DNA of 9,869 nt from Porticoccaceae bacterium (GTDB taxonomy: Bacteria > Pseudomonadota > Gammaproteobacteria > Pseudomonadales > Porticoccaceae): positions 1 through 9,869 of the forward strand of contig DNBN01000027.1 in assembly GCA_003491845.1 (NCBI GenBank), in the 5' to 3' direction. The position numbers and the translations under genes are program-made. Under the pieces are notes generated by a model. That model saw nothing but the letters and a program-made list of their open reading frames with translations. It searched no databases and was not told the origin of the DNA. Positions 1 to 6,378 of the stretch are shown here, piece after piece. The first letter of the stretch is position 1. Each line of letters opens with the position of its first letter.

Positions 1-129
1 TGTAAAAAATTTACAAGAAAACCCCAAAAATAGCTAGTTTTGTAGTAAAAAAGGCGATTAATTTCGCTGAATTACATTAAAGTACTAAAGATTTCCAGTG
101 TAATATAGCAATACTTAGGAGTACTAACC

Positions 130-150
130 TAGGCTGTCGTCAACAGGCTA
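130..150. repeat. imperfect inverted repeat, candidate operator for uvrD
   Basis: The left arm TAGGCTGT (130-137) and right arm ACAGGCTA (143-150) pair at 7 of 8 positions around the 5-nt spacer CGTCA. The repeat ends inside the possible -10 hexamer TATACT (149-154), 50-70 nt before the uvrD ATG. That placement suits a protein-binding operator better than a terminator, because no T run follows. The CTGT...ACAG core resembles LexA half-sites, but the spacer is 5 nt rather than the 8 of the gammaproteobacterial SOS box, so I do not call it LexA. Confidence 0.35.
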
Positions 151-154
151 TACT
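149..154 (+). promoter_or_regulatory. possible -10 element of a uvrD promoter
   Basis: TATACT matches the sigma-70 -10 consensus at five of six positions. No good -35 hexamer is present 16-18 nt upstream, and there is no TGN extended -10. A second candidate, TAGAAT at 186-191, lies too close to the ATG at 200 to give a normal leader. Treat this as a weak prediction only. Confidence 0.2.
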
Positions 155-199
155 ACTTTGCTCTAATTTTAATACTTTATTTTGGTAGAATACTGATTT

Positions 200-2359
200 A
201 TGGATGTCACCTCGATACTAACTAATTTAAACGCTGCACAAGAAGAGGCAGTAACCAGCGATAAGCAACATTTGCTGGTTTTGGCCGGTGCCGGTAGCGG
301 AAAAACCCGGGTTCTTGTGCATCGTATTGCTTGGAAAATTCAGGTAGACAACATTTCTCCCTTTGCCATTTTAGCCGTTACTTTCACTAACAAGGCATCA
401 CGTGAAATGCGTGAAAGAATAGACGAGCTGCTGGGTATATCACTGCGTGGTATGTGGGTGGGTACCTTTCATGGCCTTGCACACAGACTTTTAAAAGCGC
501 ACTGGCGTGATGCTAAATTACCTGAAAATTTTCAGATATTAGATTCTGACGACCAATTGCGCCTTGTTAAACGTGTTATGCGAAGTATGGACTTGGATGA
601 ACAAAGATGGCCGCCAAAACAAGCTCAATGGTGGATTAATGGCCAGAAAGATGAAGGTTTACGAGCAGCGCATCTGCAGGAAGGTGGGGATCCTTTTTTA
701 GCCACTATGCTGCGTGTTTATCGAGGTTATGAAGAGACTTGTGAGCGCTTAGGGGTGATTGATTTTGCAGAACTATTACTGCGCGCTTTAGAATTATGGA
801 AATATAATCCACAGGTTTTAGCGCACTATCAACAACGTTTTCAGCACATTTTAGTGGATGAATTTCAAGATACCAATGCGGTTCAATATGCCTGGCTACG
901 CCTTTTGGCTGGGACAGTTAGCGGTGTCACCGCTGTCGGTGATGATGACCAGTCAATTTATGGCTGGCGTGGAGCTAAGGTCGAGAATATCCTCAGTTAT
1001 GAACGTGATTTTTCAAATACTCATACGGTCAAGTTGGAGCAAAATTATCGTTCTACGTCTAATATTCTGCTGGCTGCGAATGCAGTTATTGCGAAAAACG
1101 CAGACCGCTTAGGTAAAAATTTGTGGACTGATTCTGGAGAAGGCGAGGCCATAGCCCTTTACTGTGCTTTTAATGAACACGATGAATCTCGTTATATTGC
1201 CGATCGACTCCAGAGTTGGGTCAATGATGGTAATCGTCGAGAGGACTCAGCTATTTTGTATCGTTCTAATGCCCAGTCTCGGGTCCTAGAAGCAGCACTA
1301 CTCCAGGCAGATATTCCCTATCGTATTTATGGTGGTCAGAGATTTTATGAGCGTCTGGAAATTAAAAATGCGCTTTCATACTTAAGATTAATGCTTAATT
1401 GTCACGATGATGTTGCGTTTGAGCGGGTTGTTAATGTACCTCCCAGAGGTATTGGAGAAAGAACTCTAGAGGTAATACGCAATTTAGCCCGAGACCATAC
1501 AATATCACTTTGGGAAGCCGCTAGTGCAATACTTAAAGAAAAGCAGCTTGCCGCTCGGGCAAGTAATGCAGTGGCGTCTTTTTTGCAATTAATCAATGAG
1601 ATGAGCGGACAACTTGATGAGCTTCCCTTGGCAGAACAGGCCGAGAATGCCATTCAACATAGCGGACTCATAGAGATGCATCGAAGAGAAAAAGGAGAGC
1701 GAGGACAGGCGCGAGTTGAGAATTTAGAAGAGTTGATTGGTGCTTGCCGAAATTTTGAGCCTGAAGACAAAGATCTACCTGTGCTTCCTCAGTTTCTTGA
1801 TCAGGTAGCCCTAGATGCGGGTGATCGACAGGCGGATCAAGATCAAGACGCGGTGCAGTTGATGACACTACACAGTGCTAAAGGACTAGAGTTTCCCTTG
1901 GTCTTTATTGCCGGTATGGAGGAAAATTTGTTTCCCCATAAAATGTCGTTAGATGAGCCCGGACGTTTGGAGGAAGAGCGAAGATTAGCGTATGTTGGGA
2001 TTACTAGGGCCATGCAAAAGTTAGTGTTAACATTTGCAGAGAGCCGGTCTATTTATGGCAGTGAATCGTTTAATTCTGTGTCCAGATTTGTTCGAGATAT
2101 TCCCAAAGATGTGATTGAAGAGGTACGTTTGCAGAATACTATCTCTCGTCCTACAAGTTATGCAGCTAGCGCTATTCGCAGTGACGAGGGAGAGGCAACT
2201 GGGTTCCATTTAGGACAGCAGGTGAGCCATAAGGTGTATGGTGAAGGTGCCATACTTAATTTTGAGGGTAATGGCCCAAGAGCTCGAGTGCATGTGAGTT
2301 TTGAGCAAGTGGGCACTAAAATTTTAATACTTGCTTCGGCAAATCTTGTTGCGGTTTAA
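200..2359 (+). CDS. uvrD: DNA helicase II (UvrD), superfamily 1A 3'-5' helicase
   Basis: UvrD is an ATP-dependent 3'-5' helicase. It removes the incised oligonucleotide in nucleotide excision repair, unwinds DNA in MutHLS-type mismatch repair and helps clear stalled forks and RNA polymerase. All SF1A motifs are visible: Walker A AGAGSGKT (residues 29-36), Ia TFTNKA (61-66), Walker B VDEFQD (219-224), III with GDDDQSIYGWRGA (247-259), IV LEQNYRST (279-286), V with TLHSAKGLEFP (556-566) and VI YVGITRA (598-604). The last 48 residues (about 672-719) form the Tudor-like domain seen in UvrD and PcrA, which binds RNA polymerase in characterised members. The length of 719 aa is almost that of E. coli UvrD (720). 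The GWRGAKVENI stretch and the MDV start also favour UvrD over Rep. The ATG at 200 has only a weak GGTAG Shine-Dalgarno. It is first in a likely + strand unit. Confidence 0.95.
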   Translation: MDVTSILTNLNAAQEEAVTSDKQHLLVLAGAGSGKTRVLVHRIAWKIQVDNISPFAILAVTFTNKASREMRERIDELLGISLRGMWVGTFHGLAHRLLKAHWRDAKLPENFQILDSDDQLRLVKRVMRSMDLDEQRWPPKQAQWWINGQKDEGLRAAHLQEGGDPFLATMLRVYRGYEETCERLGVIDFAELLLRALELWKYNPQVLAHYQQRFQHILVDEFQDTNAVQYAWLRLLAGTVSGVTAVGDDDQSIYGWRGAKVENILSYERDFSNTHTVKLEQNYRSTSNILLAANAVIAKNADRLGKNLWTDSGEGEAIALYCAFNEHDESRYIADRLQSWVNDGNRREDSAILYRSNAQSRVLEAALLQADIPYRIYGGQRFYERLEIKNALSYLRLMLNCHDDVAFERVVNVPPRGIGERTLEVIRNLARDHTISLWEAASAILKEKQLAARASNAVASFLQLINEMSGQLDELPLAEQAENAIQHSGLIEMHRREKGERGQARVENLEELIGACRNFEPEDKDLPVLPQFLDQVALDAGDRQADQDQDAVQLMTLHSAKGLEFPLVFIAGMEENLFPHKMSLDEPGRLEEERRLAYVGITRAMQKLVLTFAESRSIYGSESFNSVSRFVRDIPKDVIEEVRLQNTISRPTSYAASAIRSDEGEATGFHLGQQVSHKVYGEGAILNFEGNGPRARVHVSFEQVGTKILILASANLVAV

Positions 2360-2384
2360 TAATAAATTTACATTCAAATGGTTT

Positions 2385-2391
2385 AAGAGGG
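2385..2391 (+). promoter_or_regulatory. ribosome binding site of the TRAP binding protein
   Basis: AAGAGGG lies 7 nt before the ATG at 2399. It is the strongest Shine-Dalgarno on the + strand here, and it fixes that start. The gap from the uvrD stop is 39 nt, with no visible terminator or promoter, which suits co-transcription. Confidence 0.6.
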
Positions 2392-2398
2392 AAATATA

Positions 2399-3490
2399 AT
2401 GCGTATCGGTTTAACCATACTAATCGCAGTTGTGCTTGTATCTTGCAGCGGCACTGATAGTGAATCAGATGTGACCGTTGACACTAATGATGATCAAGTT
2501 TTTGAATGGAAATTGGTCACGACTTGGCCAAAAAATTATCCAGGTCTTGGATTGGCACCAGAAAATTTTTCCAAAAAAGTCGCGGCTATGAGTAATGGTC
2601 GTTTGCAGATAAAGGTGTTTGGTGCGGGTCAATTGGTACCGGCTTTTGAGGTCTTTGATGCTGTCTCCCAAGGAACGGCACAGGTAGGCCATGGGGCATC
2701 CTATTATTGGACCGGAAAATCCAAAGCGACAGCCTTTTTTACTTCAGTGCCCTTTGGCTTAAATGCTCAAGAAATGAACGGCTGGCTGCATTATGGTGGT
2801 GGTCTAGAATTGTGGCGCGAACTTTATGATGAGTTCAATTTAATACCCTTTGCTGGTGGTAACACCGGAGTGCAAATGGCTGGATGGTTCAATCGAGAAA
2901 TCAACTCCATGGAGGATATTAAAGGATTAAAAATGCGTATTCCTGGATTGGGTGGCGATGTTATTACCCGTGCAGGAGGTGTTTCGGTGACTATTTCTGG
3001 AGGAGAATTGTATACGGCAATGCAGACAGGTGTTATTGATGCTCTTGAGTGGGTAAGTCCATATAATGACATTGCGCTTGGCTTTCATCAGGTGGCTAAA
3101 TACTATTATTATCCAGGTTGGCATGAGCCAGGCCCGACGCTAGAACTCATTATCAACAAAGATGCTTATGCGACCTTACCAAGTGATTTACAAGCAATTG
3201 TTGAGACAGCGGCACGTGCTGTTAATCAAGATATGCTGGATGAGTACACAGCAAGAAATAACGAAGCGTTGATTAGTTTAGTGGAAACTCATGGTGTTCA
3301 ATTGCGCAAGCTCCCAGATGAGGTCATTGCCGAATTACGGAGCATATCCATGGATATGTTCGATGAGTTGGCTAATGATTCAGATATTGCTAAACGAATC
3401 GCAGACTCGGTGAAATCTTTTCAGCAGCAGGCCACCGCTTATCACGAGATTTCTGAAGAAGCTTACTACAATGCTAGAAAACAAAACTAA
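2399..3490 (+). CDS. TRAP transporter substrate-binding lipoprotein, TakP/DctP type
   Basis: This is the extracytoplasmic solute receptor of a tripartite ATP-independent periplasmic (TRAP) transporter, probably binding a small carboxylate such as a 2-oxoacid. The N-terminus is a short hydrophobic signal ending in the lipobox LVSC with Cys16, so a lipid-anchored protein is predicted, followed by an acidic linker to about residue 33. The DctP fold spans about 36-350. Matches to the TakP subgroup include the region around Arg180 (MRIPGLGG), Glu217-Trp218 (EWVSPYND) and Glu243 (YYYYPGWHEPG). In TakP of Rhodobacter the equivalent Arg, Glu-Trp and Glu bind 2-oxoacid and Na+. That ligand assignment is inference by similarity. 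Length (363 aa) is normal. No dctQ or dctM membrane subunit is encoded nearby, so the partner must lie elsewhere or the protein has another role. Confidence 0.88.
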   Translation: MRIGLTILIAVVLVSCSGTDSESDVTVDTNDDQVFEWKLVTTWPKNYPGLGLAPENFSKKVAAMSNGRLQIKVFGAGQLVPAFEVFDAVSQGTAQVGHGASYYWTGKSKATAFFTSVPFGLNAQEMNGWLHYGGGLELWRELYDEFNLIPFAGGNTGVQMAGWFNREINSMEDIKGLKMRIPGLGGDVITRAGGVSVTISGGELYTAMQTGVIDALEWVSPYNDIALGFHQVAKYYYYPGWHEPGPTLELIINKDAYATLPSDLQAIVETAARAVNQDMLDEYTARNNEALISLVETHGVQLRKLPDEVIAELRSISMDMFDELANDSDIAKRIADSVKSFQQQATAYHEISEEAYYNARKQN

Positions 3491-3531
3491 CATAACCATG
3501 GTAAATCGCAAGTAATACCAAGGCGGCAAAA

Positions 3532-4920
3532 ATGACTACATCGGGTTCAGAAAAAATGATAATAGGCAGTGAGGAGTGGTGCGCCATACCTCAACTGGGT
3601 ATTCATGCAATTAAAGTAAGAGTTGATTCGGGTGCTAAAACATCAGCATTGCACGCGTTTAATATACAGCCATTTACCCGAGCTAATGCACCATGGGTTG
3701 CTTTTGAAATTCACCCTGTTCAAGACAACCGCAAGATTGCTCTGCGTTGTGAGGCCCCAGTGGCCGACCGTAGGGTTGTTAAAAATACTAGCGGTCAAGG
3801 TGAGCGTCGATATGTAATCAAAGTGCCTTTACGTATGGCTGATCAGGTATGGGACATTGAAATTACACTGACCAATCGCGATAGTATGGGTTATCGAATG
3901 CTGCTAGGACGTGAAGCGATGAATGGTCGAATTCTTGTGGATCCCGCTGATAGTATGGTTTTAGGGCGTATTGGCGATGTTGACTTGAGTCATATGTACG
4001 GCGTCACTCAAAGCCCACCGACAGGCCTAAAAATTGGTTTGCTTGCTAGTAACCCTAATTTGTATAGCAATAAAAGAATTATGGAGGCTGGAGAGCAGCG
4101 TGGACATGATATACGCTTTTATAATATTCAAGATTGCTACATGAAGTTAGATGACGAAACCCCTGAAGTGCATTACCGAGGTGGTAAAATCATCAATGAG
4201 CTTGACGCCGTTATACCCAGAATTAGACCTAGCGCAACTTTTTATGGTTGCGCCCTAACTCGTCAATTTGAGAGCATGGGAGTCTATACACAGAATAGTT
4301 CTCTTTCTATTAGTCAGTCACGCGACAAATTATTCTCTTTACAATTATTGATTAAGAGTGGTCTTGATATACCTGTTACCGGCTTTGCTAACTCTCCTAT
4401 TGATACTAATGAGTTAATTGATATGGTGGGAGGAGCGCCCTTGATTGTAAAGCTTCTAGAAGGTAGTCAAGGTCGAGGGGTCGTCTTGGCAGAAACTAAA
4501 AAGGCCGCTCAAAGTGTTATTAACGCTTTTAAAGCAGTTAAAGCGAATTTGTTGGTGCAAGAGTTTATTAAGGAAGCCGGAGGGCGAGACCTTCGATTAT
4601 TTGTGGTAAACGGTAAGGTAACCGCGGCTATCCAGCGCGAGGCGGCTCCCGGAGAGTTTCGCGCTAACATCCATCAGGGCGGCACTGCCTCGGTGGTGAA
4701 AATAACTGCGGCTGAGCGTAAACTAGCAGTTAAGGCTACAAAATCGATGGGTTTAGTTGTCGCAGGTGTGGATATTATTCGCTCTAAGGCTGGACCTTTA
4801 CTACTTGAGGTCAATTCCTCTCCCGGTCTTGAGGGAATCGAAGCGGCAACAGGAAAGGATGTTGCAAACATGATGATTGCCGCTATAGAGCAGGAATTGA
4901 AATGGAAGCCTCGGTCTTAA
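3532..4920 (+). CDS. fused RimB-like aspartic/"zinc" protease and RimK-like ATP-grasp ligase
   Basis: Two domains share one 462-aa chain. Residues about 8-150 match the family once named ATP-dependent zinc protease (PF05618, RimB-like), now viewed as retropepsin-like: the VDSGAKTSALHA motif (31-42, likely catalytic Asp32) and MLLGRE (123-128) resemble a pepsin D-S/T-G and following hydrophobic-Gly turn. Residues about 165-455 are a RimK-type ATP-grasp ligase: SRDK (263-266), KLLEGSQGRGVVL (307-319), VQEFIKEAGGRDLRLFV (342-358) and the Mg-binding EVNSSPGLEGIE (426-437). E. coli RimK (about 300 aa) adds glutamates to ribosomal protein S6. In Pseudomonas RimB and RimK are separate proteins. The substrate here is unknown; another amino-acid ligation target is possible. 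AAGG (3520-3523) sits 8 nt before the ATG, and Met9 is an alternative start. The gap from the preceding gene is 41 nt. The stop overlaps the convergent trkH stop. Confidence 0.85.
   Translation: MTTSGSEKMIIGSEEWCAIPQLGIHAIKVRVDSGAKTSALHAFNIQPFTRANAPWVAFEIHPVQDNRKIALRCEAPVADRRVVKNTSGQGERRYVIKVPLRMADQVWDIEITLTNRDSMGYRMLLGREAMNGRILVDPADSMVLGRIGDVDLSHMYGVTQSPPTGLKIGLLASNPNLYSNKRIMEAGEQRGHDIRFYNIQDCYMKLDDETPEVHYRGGKIINELDAVIPRIRPSATFYGCALTRQFESMGVYTQNSSLSISQSRDKLFSLQLLIKSGLDIPVTGFANSPIDTNELIDMVGGAPLIVKLLEGSQGRGVVLAETKKAAQSVINAFKAVKANLLVQEFIKEAGGRDLRLFVVNGKVTAAIQREAAPGEFRANIHQGGTASVVKITAAERKLAVKATKSMGLVVAGVDIIRSKAGPLLLEVNSSPGLEGIEAATGKDVANMMIAAIEQELKWKPRS
4917..4920. other. shared TTAA at convergent stop codons
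   Basis: The palindrome TTAA supplies the TAA stop of the + strand ligase gene (4918-4920) and the TAA stop of trkH on the - strand (4919-4917). The genes therefore overlap tail to tail by 4 nt. I see no GC-rich hairpin with a T run within about 60 nt on either side, so each transcript probably runs into the other gene unless Rho acts. Confidence 0.9.
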
Positions 4921-6365
4921 TTCTTCCAAAACGTTGGTGTAAACAAGACTAGTAACGTAAAGATTTCTAATCGCCCCAACAGCATGCCCCAACATAATAC
5001 TCCCTTAGAAAAAGTGTTTAAGTCTGCGTAGTTAGTCGCTACTGCACCCAAACCTGGACCTAAGTTATTGAGGGCAGCAGCCGTAGCGGACCATGCTGTT
5101 ACATAATCAAGGCCTGATGCTAATAGTAGTAACACCATTAGATAAAACACACCTAAATAGACGCCAAAGAAAGCCCAAATCGCGTCGGTAACTCGATCAG
5201 GTATACGTTGATTGCGTATTTTTAGGGGTAGCAGCGCATTGGGGTGAATAAGTCTATACACTTCGCGCATGCCTTGCTGCGCCATAATCAGCATACGGCC
5301 AATTTTAATACCGCCACCGGTGGAGCCGGCACAGGCACCAAAGAAAGACAAAAAGATTAGGAAAAAAGGTAAAAAAGTAGGCCATGAATGGAAGCCGGTG
5401 GTAGTGAATCCAGTCGTAGTCATCATGGATACCAATTGGAAAACGCCCAGACTGATGCTGTCTTCCCAATCGTAGGTCCCACTAAAGTACAAATAGAGGC
5501 AAGTAACTAAAATGCCAAAAATAAGCAGGTAGATATACATTCTGGCTTCTGGGTCAGCCCAGTAAGAGCTTAGTTTTCGGTTGTGCCAGACATGAAAATG
5601 TAAACCAAAGTTAAGCCCCGATACAATCATAAAGAAGGCACAGACTACCATAATTAAATCGTTATCAAAGAAGCCCATACTGGCATCATGAGTTGAAAAC
5701 CCGCCAATAGCTACCGTTGAGAAGCTATGACTAATCGCATCGAATCCACTCATTCCTGATAGCCAGTAGGCTAGAGCACAAACTAGGGTCAACGTCAGAT
5801 AAATCTTAAATAACACGTTCGCTGTTTCAGCAATTCTAGGGGTCAGTTTCGCATCTTTCATAGGCCCTGGTGTTTCCGCGCGATATATTTGCATACCTCC
5901 GATGCCCAGCATGGGTAGTATGGCAACGGCAATAACCACGATACCAATTCCGCCCAACCACTGAAGTTGTTGGCGATAATAAAGAATAGACTTCGGCAGC
6001 TCATCAAGACCTGATAACACTGTTGCCCCGGTAGTTGTAAGACCTGATACAGACTCAAATAGTGCATCGATAAAAATCATATTAGTTGCTTGAGAAAACA
6101 TCAGTGGCAGTGTGCCAAAAACACTCAGTACTAACCAAAAAAATACAGTGACAAAAAAACCATCCCTTGTTCTAAGTTCTCCGGTTTTATGTCTGGAAGG
6201 CAACCAAAATAATAGACCAACTAAAAGAGTGATAGCGAAGGCTGAGACAAACATAGGTGCTGTATCTTCTTCATACAGCCAGGACACAATAATGGGCGAT
6301 AGCATAGTCATACTAAAAATCATTAATAGCATGCCCAAAACTCTTGCGATTACCATCATGTGCAT
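4917..6365 (-). CDS. trkH: Trk potassium uptake protein TrkH
   Basis: TrkH is the inner-membrane K+ translocating subunit, four M1-P-M2 repeats in one chain. It forms a dimer gated by a TrkA ring. The four selectivity-filter loops are visible (numbering from the chosen start): TTTGATV (110-116), AIGGFST (219-225), MTTTGFTTTGF (315-325) and NNLGPGLG (433-440), together with the conserved GSTGGGIKIGR (347-357). About ten or more hydrophobic segments fill the chain. I chose the ATG at 6365, giving 482 aa against 483 in E. coli. The frame is open upstream to 6464, but that part overlaps trkA and encodes a basic, non-family tail. AAGG at 6380-6377, across the trkA stop, is a poorly spaced ribosome site (11 nt), so translation is probably coupled to trkA. 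It is the last gene of the - strand unit. Confidence 0.94.
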   Translation of the reverse strand: MHMMVIARVLGMLLMIFSMTMLSPIIVSWLYEEDTAPMFVSAFAITLLVGLLFWLPSRHKTGELRTRDGFFVTVFFWLVLSVFGTLPLMFSQATNMIFIDALFESVSGLTTTGATVLSGLDELPKSILYYRQQLQWLGGIGIVVIAVAILPMLGIGGMQIYRAETPGPMKDAKLTPRIAETANVLFKIYLTLTLVCALAYWLSGMSGFDAISHSFSTVAIGGFSTHDASMGFFDNDLIMVVCAFFMIVSGLNFGLHFHVWHNRKLSSYWADPEARMYIYLLIFGILVTCLYLYFSGTYDWEDSISLGVFQLVSMMTTTGFTTTGFHSWPTFLPFFLIFLSFFGACAGSTGGGIKIGRMLIMAQQGMREVYRLIHPNALLPLKIRNQRIPDRVTDAIWAFFGVYLGVFYLMVLLLLASGLDYVTAWSATAAALNNLGPGLGAVATNYADLNTFSKGVLCWGMLLGRLEIFTLLVLFTPTFWKN

Positions 6366-6378
6366 AGAAATTTCTGCC
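6366..6378 (-). promoter_or_regulatory. trkA-trkH junction with palindrome before the trkH start
   Basis: The 13-nt gap between the trkA stop and the trkH ATG contains the perfect 10-nt palindrome AGAAATTTCT (6366-6375), directly against the start codon. The only Shine-Dalgarno-like bases, AAGG, overlap the trkA stop. A stem this short and AT-rich is unlikely to be stable, so reinitiation after trkA is the simplest reading. Confidence 0.4.

Larger units (their letters stand above)
1..199. other. non-coding leader upstream of uvrD
   Basis: This AT-rich stretch has no credible gene on either strand. It holds a TGTAAA/TTTACA inverted repeat at the window edge, two copies of AGTACTAA (81-88 and 120-127), an imperfect 8+5+8 inverted repeat at 130-150 and a possible -10 hexamer at 149-154. 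It presumably contains the uvrD promoter. The end of the upstream gene lies outside the window. I see no GC-rich hairpin followed by a T run that would be a terminator, and no canonical CTGT-N8-ACAG LexA box. Confidence 0.6.

Noticed and set aside
1..15. TyrR box
   Set aside because: The arms match TGTAAA and TTTACA, but the spacer is 3 nt rather than 6.
130..150. LexA (SOS) box upstream of uvrD
   Set aside because: The half-sites CTGT and ACAG are separated by 5 nt, not the 8 nt of the gammaproteobacterial box. The nearby TTAG...TACTA (115-126) also has the wrong spacing for the TTAG-N6-TACTA motif I recall for Xanthomonadaceae.
858..1112. 84-aa + strand open frame inside uvrD
   Set aside because: It is wholly contained in another frame of a conserved helicase gene, with no ribosome site or domain. 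The other small antisense or nested frames across the window were dismissed for the same reason.
3495..3502. ACCATGGT palindrome between the TRAP receptor and the ligase gene as a terminator
   Set aside because: The perfect palindrome is only 8 nt, has no loop and no following T run, and does not extend outward.
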